Counted from the stretch's first letter, positions 1-11,787 are shown. The stretch: DNA of 64,000 bases from Vanrija pseudolonga (GCF_020906515.1 NC_085851.1:868001-932000), one strand, 5' to 3'. Numbers and translations are program-made. Notes: generated by a model not told the origin, from the letters alone.

Positions 1-2038
1 CCGTCGGCCAGCAGCTCGCGCTACCCGCTACTAAGGCTGCCGACGACGATTCCCGGCGCGGCCGCACTGTCGGCACCCAAACCGTGGTCGACGGCTCTCC
101 AGATCCTGGAGCGCGTCGATGCGCTGTCGAGCATGTCCCTCGACACGCCGGCAGTGTACGTCGGCGAGGAGCCGACCGTTAGCCTGATCCGCGGGTTCCG
201 GGCGACCATCCCTTCCTCCGAACTGCCAAAGCAACGGCGGCGAATGGTGCGCGGCGAGATTGTCGACGAGGACATTGGGAGCGAGAAGCTTGGCCTCAAG
301 AAGCTCGGCGACCGCGCACGAGGGCTGCTCACCGAAGCCGGAGAGGGGGAGGACGAAGGCCAGGACGCGGGCCGTAAATCTCGAAGACGGCGAAAGAAGC
401 GCGAGAGCCGCCGACACGACATACACCACGAGTCGAAGCTGCACCTCGAGGACCTCGTCAAGCATGCCGACGAGATTGCGCAGGACAAGGAGAATTTGCG
501 CGTCCGCCAGTCGATTATTCACGCCGAGATATTCGAGGTGGCGGCCAAGATTGACGCGCTCGCAGAGATCAGGCGCAGGCTTGAGGTTTCGCTGCTCAAG
601 CTGCAGGAGGAGGGGCTGGAGCTCGACGACGAACTGGAAGGTGTGCAGGAGCTCATGACCTCGCCAAACGTCACGTCAAGGAGCGGAACCAAGGCGCTGC
701 CGTCGACGGTTGCGCAGCCGCAAAAGTCGTCGCGCCGTCGCAAGGGCCCGGCATTCTTGCCCTCGGAGCACGACGAGCTGCCTTCTGGTGTCGCGTTCAT
801 GACGATCAACGCACACGCTGGAGGCATCACGGCGCTCGACTTTGACGAGCCGTACGGCATGCTTGTGACTGCTGGAAACGACGACATTGTCAAGGTCTGG
901 GACCTGTGCGATGGCGAGGAGATTGGCCAGCTGCGCGGACACAAGGGTGAGTTGGGTTCGCCAGGTCCAGGGCTGACGGCAAGGTCTGGTCAAGGCTGTT
1001 CAGGTCGAAGACACGTTGTGCTTCACTGGTGGCGCGGACGGCGCTGTTCGCCTGTGGGACTTGCGACTGGTCGAGGACTACGAGGAGCGGATCGCGCGCG
1101 CAAGCGAGCAAGAGGCCGGCAAGAACCCTCTCGACCGTATTGCCGAGCGGCAGGAGGAAGAGGACTACGACGACGCAGCGAACGGCGCCACACGCGATCA
1201 GGCGTCAGATGAGGGCAGCCCGTGTCGCCGCGTGCTCGAGGGCCACAGCAAGAGCGTGACTTCGCTCTACTACGAGGACACGACGCTGGTCACTGGCTCA
1301 GCCGATAAGACTATCCGCCAGTGGGACGTGACGACCGGCCAGTGTGTCCAGACCATGGACATTCTCTGGGCAATCTCGAACCCGCCAGCGCAGCCGGCAT
1401 CGACCAAACCCAAGCCGCGCCTGTCGCACCGCGCGTCCACATCGTTTGGCTCGGTTCAGTACGACGACATCCTGCCGTCACCTGGAGGTGGCCTGTCGTC
1501 CTCCCCGCCCAATTCGCTCCTCAGTGCCGCGACTGCTGCCAACTTTGCTGTGGCCACCCCGCCGTTCGCCGACGGCACTTGGGACATGTACCAAGATTTC
1601 GTGGGTGGTCTCCAGTTCTGGGGCTATGCGCTCGCGAGCGGTAGCGGCGACGGCGCCGTGCGCATGTGGGACATGCGAACTGGCCAGGCGCACCGCACGC
1701 TGCTGGGCCACACGAGCCCTGTCACCTGCCTGCAGTTTGACGAGACCAACCTCGTGTCGGGCTCGCTGGACAAGACGATCAGGATATGGGATCTGCGCAT
1801 GGGCCAGGTCGCCGAGCTCCATCGGTACGAGTACCCCGTCACGGCGCTGCAGTTTGACAGCCGCAAGGTTGTGGCCTGTGTGGGCGAGAACGGCGTTGAG
1901 GTGTACAACCGCACCACGAACGCCCACACCCGACTCGTGGTCAATGGCCACACCAAGCCTGCAGAGCGTATGCGGTTCATTGACAAGTATCTCGTCAGTG
2001 GAGGCCGCGAGGGGTGTGCCAAGGTGTGGGCAATGTGA
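1..2038 (+). CDS. MDV1: Mdv1/Caf4-like mitochondrial division WD40 protein (5' partial)
   Basis: WD40 adaptor of the mitochondrial fission machinery; in the known family it bridges Fis1 on the outer membrane to the dynamin Dnm1. The frame is open from base 1, so the N-terminus lies outside the window. Two exons: 1-946 and 984-2038, with a 37-nt phase-1 intron whose removal joins 'RGHKG' to 'LVKAVQVEDTLC' in frame. Bases about 420-660 encode a charged heptad-rich coiled coil. It is followed by about seven WD repeats with WD dipeptides such as 'VKVWDL', 'VRLWDL', 'IRQWDV', 'VRMWDM' and 'IRIWDL', and acidic or low-complexity inserts between repeats 2-3 and 3-4, as in fungal Mdv1. The repeat layout, 'SGSADKTIRQWD' and 'SGSLDKTIRIWDLRMG' are typical of the family. 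The stop is TGA at 2036-2038. Confident on family; Mdv1 versus Caf4 cannot be separated. Confidence 0.88.
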
Positions 2039-2270
2039 ATACATCATGCATACATGGAAGAAGGAGGGGCATCGAGCGAGCACAACGCTGTGAGCTCTGC
2101 TGCATTACAAAGGTCATTAGAAATTACGGCTAATGGGCGTTGACCTGCATTAGACCCCGGTCTCAAGGACCGTGCCTGGCGTCGCGCGGTGGAGGCCGGT
2201 TCGCGCTCGTCCCCTCGCGCGTCTGGATCAACTTTGTGTCTCTACCCACTCTGTCAACACACGACAAACC

Positions 2271-4660
2271 ATGGAGACACTCGTAGCGCTCCTCCTCGGA
2301 GCGCTCCTCGTGCTCCTATACTACCGCCTCCCGGCGGCGGCGGCAAGTACACACGAGGCCGTGTGCCACTGCCACGACTGCACGCAGCTGCGGCACGGCG
2401 CGGGTGCCAGCGCGAGCGCGAGCGCGCAGAGCTCGCCGGTGAAGCGCGCCGTGTCGTCGTCGACGCCGGCCGTGGTGCCGCGCGAGCCTGCACGTGTCGA
2501 GCCGCCATCTGAGCCTGTGTCTGCGCCCGAGGCGCCAGCTACGGCCGAGGACGACTGGCCCGAGGTCGAGGTCCAGGACGAGCCGGCTCCGGAATCTTCA
2601 CTCAACGTAAGCTGAGGGCCTCGCTGCCGACACCGCTCACACGCAGACACATTCGCCGAGCTTTCCGCGCGACCCGCTCCCCCACCTCGTGCCCACGTTC
2701 AAAGGCAAGCCAAAGGCCCCAGGCAAGTTCGTGTGCGACGAGTGCCAGCCGCCGAGACACTTTGTCGCGCCGTTCGCACTCAAGAATGTGAGTGTGGCCC
2801 GGAAGGGGCGTCGCGACTGACGCGCCGCAGCACAAGACGGATGCGCACCCGACCCGCGCAAAGGACAAGCCCAAGCGCCCCTTTGGGTGCCGGTACTGCC
2901 GTGAAGGCTTCCCGTCGTACGCCGAGCTCGCGGCGCACAGCAGCGCCGCGCACCCCGAGCGTGCGAGCCGCGCTGGCGGTGCACAGGACGCCGAGGACCC
3001 ATGGCACCAGCCCTCGACGCCGGCCGCTACCCTCCCGTGCCCCAAGTGCCTGGCGACGTTTGCCAGCGAAGATGCACTGCAGGAGCACGCCGCGGACGCG
3101 TTCGCACACAGCTTGACCGACAGCCCGCACTGGCCGAGCTTGAACAAGCCTGCCGAGCAGAAGCGCGTCGTGTGGCCCGTGTCCGCGACTGAGCCGGATA
3201 CGGTCGCTGAGCCCGAGGTCGTCGTGGAGGAGGAGGCTGTGGCACCGGTTGTCTGGGGCGAGGACGGGTGGCCTGTGAGTCCGGGGGTGAAGGACAAGGG
3301 AGAGGACAAGGACCACGACGAGGGAGAGGCGGTGGAGAAGGAGGGCGGCGACGACGTGCAGGACGTCGACGACACTAGCGAGGACGAGGGCGCGTCGCCC
3401 ACCTCGGCGATCATCCTTACGCCCACTGGGGCCGCAAACCTGTCTGAGAATCAGAGCGACACGTGCGCTGCCTCGCCCGAGCCGGCAGGCTTGACCGAGT
3501 CGACTACGGAGGAGGCGCCCACGGACGACGCGAAAGCCACTTCGACTCCAGAGGCGAGTCCGCCTACCCTCACCACCGAGCTCGCGCCTCCGTTCTCCAC
3601 TACCCCCGCCAAACTGGCAACTACACCCTCCAAGTCTGCCCCCGTGTACGAGAGCAAGACTCCAGCTCCGGCCGCGCGCGCCATGGCTCACCTCACCGCA
3701 ACGTCGTTCACGCCCGTCGCCCCCGGCGCCGACCCCTCGTCCCCGTCGTTCAGCTTCACACCAACGCCGCACAAGTTTAGCTGGTCGCGTAACAACGCGT
3801 CGTCGACGCCGACCTCGGGATCATCACTCGTGCCGACGCCGGACATGCCCAGACCAGCCACGCCGTCCCAGGTCCCCACGGCCTCGCCTCTTCCGCCCGC
3901 GACTCCACCGTCCTGGGCGGACGAGAGCCTCCCCGTGTCGCCGACGTCGCCGACCAACGCTCTCACGCGCACGACATCGGCTTCGTCCGCTCTGTCCTCG
4001 TCCTCGATCTGGGGGCCTCCAGCGAACGCATACAAGACCGGCTTTGTCACTTCCTTTTCGCAGCCCGAGTCGTCTCCAGAGCCGGCCCCGAACCCGTACG
4101 GCGGGCTGGCAGGCAAGGACGCCCCGTGGAAGGCGGCCGAGTGGCGCCTGCGCAAGCCGATCGAGCGCACCGAGAGACCCGAGCGGAGCGACAGACCCCC
4201 GCGCAAGGACAAGGACAGGTCGTCTATCCCGCCGCCCTTCCCGCTCGAGCAGCGCGAGTGGGCCAGCGTGCCGGCCTACTCCGAGCCCTCGGGGGACCTG
4301 TATTCGCGCGCTGGTGGACAGGAGCGCGCGGGGCGCGGGGGAAAGAAGCGCGGCGGCGGGAAGAGAGGAGGAGGCAGGACTGCCGCGCCCCTCCAGCCCA
4401 TCTTTGATGAGTGGACCAACCTCGAGACGGCGGCGGCGACGGGCAAGCCCAAGGCCCCTAGTGTGGGCAGCTCGAGCAGCGGGCAGAGCGTGCGTGGTCA
4501 TGGCCGTGGCCGTGGTGCGTCGTTTGCTTCCCGCGGTGGACGTGGCGGCGCTGCTCGCCAGCGCGAGGCGCATGTGCCTGGCTCTACGGGCTGGGTCGAC
4601 CAGCATGTCCTCCCGCAGCCCATTGCTGCCGACGGCGAGGACCCCTACGGCGGGTGGTAG
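2271..4660 (+). CDS. C2H2 zinc-finger protein with N-terminal membrane anchor and RGG tail
   Basis: Three exons: 2271-2606, 2647-2787, 2831-4660 (introns 40 and 43 nt, both phase 0), giving about 768 aa. The start ATG at 2271 is directly followed by a hydrophobic stretch (METLVALLLGALLVLLYY) that would act as a signal anchor. After an Ala/Ser-rich segment comes an atypical Cys/His cluster (CDEC, then His, interrupted by intron 2). A canonical C2H2 finger follows (C-x2-C-x12-H-x4-H, starting 'FGCRYC'), then a looser third one (CPKC-x12-H-x6-H). The long middle is acidic then Ser/Pro/Thr-rich. The C-terminus is basic with RGG/GRG clusters (about 4330-4560), typical of RNA-binding tails. The membrane anchor combined with fingers and an RGG tail is unusual; function unknown. 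It converges on the next gene, with 73 bp between stop codons. Confidence 0.8.
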
Positions 4661-4733
4661 AAGGATAGCAGTACTATACATTTTTCTACAAGCTACAACA
4701 TTGCAGCGAGGCTGCTACATGCATACTGTCCAT

Positions 4734-7700
4734 CTATGCGCGTGTCTCCTCCTTTGTTGGTGTCGGCGCCTTGACGGGTTCGGCTGGGGCCAGGTTTGCG
4801 CGTTGATATTTTGGCGCTCTGACAATATGCGCTGCGGGGGGCGGCGGCCGGCGCTTCCGTTTGGGTGATGGTGGTGGGGTAGGCTCAGCGGGAGCAGAGG
4901 GCTCGGCGGTGGCCTCACCGCTGGCTACCGGTGCTGGGTCGATGGGGGCAGGCGCTCCCCTTTTCCCGCCGCGGCGCAGCTGGTGCCCGTGGCTCGTAAC
5001 TGGTTCTTCGCTGGCCACGGGTTCGGTCGCCATCGGCTCTACGACATCGGCAAGATTCGGCGCCTCAGAGTCGGGCAGCGAGGTGAGGTCGGAAAACGGC
5101 GAATAGTCGCGCGCGGGAGGAGCCGCCGGCTCTGCTGCGTCGGGTGTGGTGGGGACATCTGGCGTTGGCTCGTCGATGGGAGAGTCGTCTGCGGCAGGTT
5201 GGTCGTGGTTGACAGACTCGGGGTCGTCGTGGTGGGCAGGCTCGGGGTCGTCGTGGGGGACAGACTCGGGGTCTTCAACCGGTGGCTCGTCGGCCGCGTC
5301 CTCAGGAGCAGAGGCTCCGTCCATTGCGGGCTCTTCCTCGAGGTCGGCCTCCTCAGTCGGAGCCTCGTCAACCTCTGGAAGCTCTTCCACACCCATCGAT
5401 TCGTCGGCCGCCTCAATGTCCTCAATGGCCTGCTCTGTTGTCGAGTCGGCAGGAAGATGGTCGACGATGATGGACCCTGGGGCTACAGCTTGCACCAGGG
5501 CTTCCACAACAGGGTGGAGAGAAGAATCACCGTCTTCCCGCTGCACTTGATCCATGACTGCTGCGATGGTCGACACTGAGCCGTTCGTGGGAGCAGGATC
5601 CTCCTCCATTGCATCGCCCATGGTGACGTCCTCGTGGCCGGCGTCATGCGTGTTGGCCGCTTCAGGCACCTGGTGCTCGCCAACGGGGTGTAGGTTTTCC
5701 GCCTGCGCCTCCAAGGGGACAGCCCGTACAACTGGGGGTAGCCCATCGTCCAGTGGAGCGGGGTGTTGGTTTCCCTCCTGCACCTCCATGGGGACAGCCT
5801 GTACGACTGGTGGCAGCCCATCGTCCAGTGGAGGAGCAGGCACGCTCGTGACGACATGAGCCGCGATTCCCACCACAGGCGGCAAGCCCTCGGTCGAAGC
5901 CGCCGCGGGTCGTGCCGACGTCGCACTCGATGCTCGTGCCAGGTCAAACTCTGGCGCGTACGGCGGGAAGACGGCTTTGAGCGGTGAGGCCTGAAAATCA
6001 GGCGCCAGGACAGTAACCAGTGACGGGGGCACCCCATTCGCGAGGGACGGCGAAGCAGTTGGCGGGGTCTGGAGCGGGAACCGAGTGTCCGCGCGGGTGG
6101 GGGTGCGGATCGGCGTGACTGCAAGGTGGGCCGACTCTTCCGTTGCCATGTCTGCCGGCGTCAGAGTCACGTTAAGTACCGGCAACTGAGGCGATTCGGC
6201 CTCCTCTTGCGCGTCCTCCTCCGTCGCCTCGTCGGGGAGCGGGGTGAAGGCCGAGGCTGGGGATGACGCAGCTGCAAGACTCGCAAGGTAGTCGTTGGTG
6301 GTGACCGTCGACGGACCGTCGTTCACGACGTAGGTGTGCGGATTGGTGGAGGCTGATGACGACCGTGACCGCGTCCCTCTATGCAGGCGCATCTCTGCCG
6401 CAAACCACTCGCGATCGCGGTCGTCGTGCGCGCCGGTGATCGGCGGGATGGACGAGTCGGTCGAATACCCGTCCACTGTATCCCCATCGCTGTCAACCAC
6501 CTTCTCGCGGGGCGCTGGCACCGGGATGCGCAGAGTGATGGGATGGGCGCTGCTGCTCGACTCGCCGTTACCAGTAGTCGTCGTTGGGTCGGTTGTAGAG
6601 GTGGGTCCCTCCGGCAACTGGGTCTCCTCGTCAATTTCCTTCTGCTTCCCTTTGTCCCGTGGCCGGCCATGTCCCCTGCCTCTCCCACCCCGGCCCCGAC
6701 CACCTCGAATCCCCATACGACCTCGGACCCTGCCCCGGCCCCGAGCGTTGGGCGGTGCGTTTTGTCGCTGGAGATAGGCCTTCCATTCTTCTGAAAGAGG
6801 CGGGGAGACGATATCCTCGGCCTGGACAACGATGCGCACGCGGTCAAATGGTGGTGGGGGCTTCTTTGCGGAACGCGCCACAAACTCTTGGACCGACTCT
6901 CCTGCGAGCATAGCTGAAGGCTTTGGCTCCCCTCCGCGGCGAAAATAGTGCCCAGAGATGTCTGCGACAAGGTCGCCGAGGCCTCGCTTTCGAAGGCAGG
7001 CCGCGCAGTTACACAGATTGAGACAGACGGGACATTGCCACGACCGTGACTCCGAGTCGAACTTGAAGTAGTCGTAGCGTCGGCAGCAGGAGATGCAAAA
7101 CTGTCGCTCGCATACCGGGTCGACATTCCGACATGTCATCTTTGGCTTGTCGGATTTTCGTTTGCACTGGTGGCATTGATTGCCAGTGAACATCTGAGCG
7201 CGTCAGACAACGGTGCGCTCTCTCATCTTACGCTGTAGGGAACCTGAGGGCCGGCACGCCTCCACACAGCCTCGGCAGATTTCGTCCCAAGCACTTGGAT
7301 ATCTGGACTCGCCGATCGCGAGCTGATCTCCACTGGGTCGCGGTTCGGATCGTAGGGAATGCCACGGCGGAGACTCTTAAGCCGTCGAGCCTCACGCGTC
7401 TGGCCGAGCCACGGCCGCCATCGAAAGTCCGCCCCGACTCCGCCAACCACGGGCTCCTCGCCTTCTTCGAGATCGCCACCCGTGCCTCGCCCGAATCGCC
7501 ACCGCCGGTCCTCGCCCTCGGCCCAGCTTTCACGCTCGATGTACTTGCCGTCGTCAATGTCCCTCCGTATTTGCCGTTTCGTGGATATCTCCACACATGC
7601 TATCCGCTGTCGCTGTCCAGGTGGCGGCAGAGTGATGATGTGCCCAGACCGATCTCGAACCTCGCGACGCTCCCGTTTTCGCTTCTTGTTCGTCACCGGA

Positions 7701-8381
7701 AGCTGCGAAGCCGATGAATCTCTGTCGAACAGTGTCTCGCCACTATCTCCCAGGCCGAGCTGGGACAGCAAGCCCATGTTCATGGTGATGTTGCGCTGCC
7801 GCGTGAGTTCGTCTGGAATGACGTCAGCTGGGGACAATAGCCTTTGGCCTACAGTCATCTTCCTCCTCATTGTCGGTGTATTCGGTCCCCGATTCATAAC
7901 TTCCAGATCGCTCCGAGTGTGCAGCGCTCGGCGCGTCCGAGTGGTGCGATGCACGGGGGGTCTTGGACGGGGATCGAGTCCTGGGCCTCGACGGTCCGGC
8001 AATAGGCTCGTCCGGGAGCTCATAGGGTGTTGTCTTAGGAGTGACCGTTGCAGGGCGACGAGGAGAATGTATCGCTCCATCCGTATCGTTGGCCACCGCG
8101 ACCGCAAGCGGCGAGTCAAGCGGTGGGCTGGCGCCCGGCGCCAAGTCCATGGTGGGAAGGCGACCAGGAGGCGAGGAGGGTGGAGGGTCGTTGTCGGCGA
8201 CTAGCACAGAGTCGATCCCAGCGACAGAGTCGAGGTGTCGTACATCAATGATACGGTCGCTGAGGACTGTCTTGGGGTATGATAAGGGAGGGTTAGTCGA
8301 TGATGTGCCGATGTGTGTGTAGAGAGCGATGTCTTGGGTGTGTGGTGGGAGCGGCATTGCCGACATCAAAACAGTGCGCAA
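4734..8381 (-). CDS. R1-type (zf-4CXXC_R1) CXXC zinc-finger protein, about 1189 aa
   Basis: Three exons on the minus strand: 8381-7852, 7811-7232, 7193-4734 (introns 40 and 38 nt; both restore frame). Exon 3 begins with the Cys-rich domain: 'CHQCKRKSD', 'CERQFCISCCRRYD' and 'WQCPVCLNLCNCAACL'. This is the pattern of the zf-4CXXC_R1 family named for monoamine-oxidase-A repressor R1/CDCA7, which bind chromatin or DNA. Upstream exons encode acidic and basic disordered sequence with an NKKRKRERRE nuclear-localisation-like cluster. Downstream are an RGRG/GRGRG basic patch (after 'GRGRVRGRMGIRGG') and a very long acidic Pro/Glu/Asp-rich tail with internal repeats. A nuclear chromatin-associated role is inferred from the domain. 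The first ATG at 8381 is uncertain; in-frame ATGs lie 5 and 8 codons further in. Confidence 0.8.
5685..5834. repeat. 75-bp in-frame tandem duplication inside the R1-type gene
   Basis: Two adjacent 75-bp units (5685-5759, 5760-5834) each encode a 25-residue motif containing 'PLDDGLPPVV(Q/R)AVP'. A third, degenerate copy ('EGLPPVVGIAAHVV') lies next to them in the protein. The unit is a multiple of three, so copy number can change without breaking the frame. A second, shorter run of 'DDPE(S/P)(V/A)xHDDP' repeats lies near 5210-5280. Confidence 0.75.
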
Positions 8382-9108
8382 GGGTCGGCTCCGTGGTTGC
8401 CGCGTGTCAAATTAATGACGTGGGTAGTGCCACGTGGCCACTTCAGTCACTCCTTATCAAATGACGCAAGACGCGCCTTTCCATTACCGGTTACACTGAG
8501 TGCACCAAAAACATCCCCAACGGTTTGGAGGGCACACACGGCACAACGGTCACCTCGCCTCGACACGGCACCACACTCACACTTTTGGCCAGCCTCACAC
8601 CACCCCGTCGTCACTTTCACACACCTCAATTGGTCTTGCTCTTGACATCTCACACATCCCTTTGCTGCTCGAGCAAGTACCTCGCCCTTTGTCCATCCGC
8701 CCCATCGCACCACTTGCCTTGGCCACCAACTCGTCTGTGCGCGCCAACACCCTCCCTCCCCCAACGTCTCGGCTTTTCTTTCAACCCCCCCGGTAACCAC
8801 AACGCGTCGTACCCTTTCCACTGCCTCCACTTGGCCACCACCACCGGTCACCACCCACCACCAGACCTTCCCTCCCCCCCTCCAGCCGCCGCCACCACAA
8901 ACCAAGGCAATAGTTGCTTGTACGCCACCACCTCGACATCGCCCACAGTCTCTGCGTCGCCAGCCAAAGCAGGCTTCGACCTAGACCGGTTGCTCCATCA
9001 CACAACACTAGCCTCGCCGCGTTATCTGCCCACCCAACCCTTACGCGGCCATCGGAGTGGCCCCGTAGATAGTCTACCCCAACTCCACTTCTCACACCTC
9101 CCGCCATC
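8382..9108. other. Divergent intergenic region between the R1-type and Nudix genes
   Basis: No credible gene. The plus-strand open frame here is low-complexity Pro/Thr/Ser/His text without a domain, and it runs into Nudix exon 2 only by chance of frame. The strand is very C-rich (CACC, CCTC and ACCACC runs) toward 9108, the pyrimidine-rich leader often seen before fungal start codons. It must contain both promoters. Confidence 0.5.
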
Positions 9109-10983
9109 ATGCCTCGTAAGTCCTTGCCACCCCGACAGCTCACTGACGCGCTTCGAAGGTGAAGCAACCCCCGCCCAGAATGTGCTCGCGCTCTTCCAGT
9201 CGCTGCGCCTCACACCGCCGCGTCTGATCCTCTCGCCGCCATCGCAGCCGCGTCGCGCGTCAGTGGCCCTTATCCTTCGCATGAAGCCAGCCCCCGAGCT
9301 CGTGTTTGAGGGTCACGTCCCCGAGGGTTACACTGGCCCTGTCGTCCCCGCGGACCAGTTTGGTGTTGGCCTCCCCTACGATGATTTCCTGCGTCTCGGT
9401 AAGTCGGATTGCCGGGTGAAACATGGAGACCGTCGTCGCTGATCACGATAAACAACAGACTGGGTGAACCACCCCAACACGACGCCCGAGCTCCTGTTCA
9501 TCAGACGGGCGCCGAGTGCGACCCCGACAAGCTCGGGCAACTACCGCTGGTCCTCGCACATCGCCTTCCCTGGTGGCCGCCAGGAGCCTGCCGACGAGTC
9601 GGCGCTCTACACCGCTCTCCGTGAGACGTGGGAGGAGATTGGCGTCGACTTGGCCGAGTCCGACTATGTCCAGGTCGGTCGTCTTGACGAGAGAGAGATC
9701 ACGACGAGTCTCGGCAAGCGTCTGCTCATGATTCTGAGCCCGTTCGTGTTCCTCCAAACCTCGCCCATCAGCCCCACTCCCGAGCTGCAGGCTGTGAGTC
9801 TAACCCTGGCCTTTGTGCGCAGCCACTGACTCGCCTTAGTCCGAGGTCTCCACTGTCCACTGGATCCCTCTTGCGTCCCTCACACCTCCGTTCGAGCCCG
9901 AGCAGTGGACCCACATCGACATTGACATCAGCACGCGCCTCAGCCCGCGCAACCAGCTCATTCGCTGGGCACTCCGCGGCCTTGTGGGCAAGATGCAGTA
10001 AGTGGTCGGAGAGGACGGCGCTTTGGGCGCATCCGATTGGAATTTTGGGGAAGTGACATACCTGACGCCACGGCACAGATTCGGCTGTATCATGCTCCCA
10101 GACGAGCCAGACTATGTGGCTGAGGGCATTGACCTCAACATGGACTTTGTCGAGCCGCCCGAGGGTGGCAGTGGCAGCTACGTCGACGCGTCGGGCAAGC
10201 GCATGTTGCGTCTCTGGGGACTGAGCTTGGGCATGACTCTGTGAGTGCCGGCGCGACACGCCGTGGCTAACCCGACAGTGACCTTGTCGCCCACAGCCCC
10301 GGTGGCACCGACTCTAGCCTGATCGTCCCCCGCGCCAGAAGCGGATCGCGATCCACAAACGGCGGGTCGCCCGACCGTTCTACCACCATCTTTGGCCCCA
10401 AGACGCCTGTGACCGTGCAGTCGTCGTTTGACCAGCACTGGTTCCCCAACGAGAAGTCGGACCTTGGTTCGTCACCAAAGTCGGCTGCGGGTGGCAACGT
10501 TGCTACAGTGATTCAGGACCCCAAGGTCAAGCGCAAGCACAGCGTCCAGATTGTGGACACGCGCAGACGTGGCGTCGGACCGGGAGTGACGTGAGTGCCG
10601 TGCTGGCCGGCTTGTGCTTTCCCCACAACTGACGCACCAAACAGGGCCGTGTTCCCCCGCTTCTCATACCCCGATGTCAACTTTTGGATCTGGGTGTTTG
10701 GAAGGAGGTATCGCCAGGTCGTCAAGGGCTGGGAGGATTCCGTCCGTGGCCCTGACAAGGCAGCTGACAAGCGGTGAGTCGTTACGGGGGAATGTGCAAA
10801 GGTTTCAGCACTGACATGCTCAGAACCAACTGGTCAGGCGCCGCGCTGTCGACTTTCTACACCGCAGTTCGCCATGCGCTCGTTGTTGCCATCATTGTGC
10901 GTGGCCTCGCAACGCTTGGCGGCGTGGCTGGCTTGACATGGTGGCTGTTCCGACACTTTAGCAAGACTGCCTCGGAACTATAG
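9109..10983 (+). CDS. Nudix hydrolase (NudL/NUDT7-8/Pcd1-like) with C-terminal membrane segment
   Basis: Eight exons: 9109-9115, 9159-9398, 9459-9793, 9840-9997, 10079-10240, 10279-10590, 10645-10773, 10824-10983. Each junction has GT..AG and restores frame; the first exon is only 7 nt (ATG CCT C). The Nudix domain is in exons 3-4: 'LLFIRRAPS', 'HIAFPGGR', then 'TALRETWEEIGVDL', the REUXEEXGU helix. The 'FPGG(K/R)..P.D....TALRET' spacing is that of CoA/acyl-CoA diphosphatases (peroxisomal Pcd1, NUDT7/8) rather than of generic MutT. The C-terminal half is longer than in those enzymes: a Ser/Pro-rich linker, an aromatic stretch 'FPRFSYPDVNFWIWVFGRRY', and a final hydrophobic helix (about 10860-10950) suggesting a tail anchor. 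CoA hydrolysis is inferred from the family; the tail is unexplained. At intron 5 a second in-frame acceptor (AG at 10295-10296) would remove six residues. Confidence 0.82.
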
Positions 10984-11559
10984 ATCGGAAGAGGAGAGAA
11001 GAGAAGCTGCGACGCGCGACCTGTTCGTTTACGTTCACGGTCCTTATGTTTACCATAGTTAGTACACGAGTGACAACCCCCAGTAGCCTGTAGGCATTTA
11101 TCATGTATCTTCACCTGCATTCGTCGAGTTGGGTGGCAAATTGCAGGGACGTGGCTGAGGAAGCAAGGCAGGCACAAGAATGGAAGGGGGCTGCCGCCAA
11201 GACTGAGTGGGGGAGGGAGGAGGCCCCGATTGTGTTACATTTTGCCCCACAATGACTTTCGGCACGTGCATCGGCGACGCGCTCCACTTTAGTCGCAACC
11301 ATTCCCCGATATTGTGCAACAGTTGGAGCGCGCGGCCAGCCTTGGTGGCACGTGTAACGCGTATGCGTTTGTTTATGCGTCATCGCGACCCCAAAATCCC
11401 CACAAGATCGAGCCCGCGCGCCACGCGTTGCGCCACGCGTTGCGGCCGAGTCATGGCAACACAATGCAGCATGTATATGCAGGGAACTGTGCGGAACGAG
11501 TATGGGTTTATAAGGAAGCGTCCACGGCCAGGAACATCGCCAAAAGGCGAAAAATCACT
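10984..11559. other. Intergenic region before the tRNA-Ser gene
   Basis: No protein-coding signal in either strand. The first part is the presumed 3' region of the Nudix gene. The second part holds a cluster of ACGCGT motifs, listed separately, and then the tRNA upstream region. Confidence 0.5.
11357..11440. promoter_or_regulatory. Cluster of three ACGCGT (MluI-box-like) motifs
   Basis: ACGCGT occurs at 11357-11362, 11423-11428 and 11435-11440. The last two lie in a perfect 12-bp tandem repeat (gccacgcgttgc). In yeasts this hexamer is the MBF binding site, but no function is shown here. The nearest downstream gene is the tRNA-Ser at 11560. The hexamer is palindromic, so it could also act toward the minus strand. 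Confidence 0.35.
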
Positions 11560-11658
11560 GGCATTGTGGCGGAGTGGTTAACGCGATTGACTCGAATCCC
11601 TCAAGCGAGGAGCGATCAATTTCCGGAAGGAGCGCATGTTCGAATCATGTCAATGTCG
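11560..11658 (+). tRNA. tRNA-Ser(CGA) with 18-nt intron
   Basis: The acceptor stem pairs 11560-11566 (ggcattg) with 11651-11657 (caatgtc), with discriminator G at 11658. The D arm has stem GCG/CGC around 'GAGTGGTTAA'. The anticodon stem ATTGA/TCAAT (11586-11590 with 11616-11620) carries loop CT-CGA-A. Anticodon CGA is at 11593-11595, and an intron at 11597-11614 follows position 37, the normal place. A long variable arm fits serine. The T arm is GCATG-TTCGAAT-CATGT (11634-11650). All stems pair apart from G-U wobbles. A short T tract follows ('cctttta'). Confidence 0.9.
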
Positions 11659-11787
11659 AGAAACCTTTTAGTGGTCGCGGGAGGAGGAGCAGGGGGGAGT
11701 TCGGAGCGAGGAGGCGTCAAGGGTTGAGGGAAGGAAGGTGGCCCTCCCTCCCTGCCTCGTGGCTGTGGCGCTCGGCCCTTTATCTCC

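Noticed and set aside
6323-7126. Long frames antisense or offset to the R1-type gene
   Set aside because: Shadow frames of a GC-rich coding region; the CXXC domain fixes the true frame.
8525-9108. Open frame upstream of the Nudix gene, continuous with its exon 2
   Set aside because: Low-complexity Pro/Thr/His sequence without a domain. The spliced start at 9109 with a 7-nt exon gives a proper frame and site.
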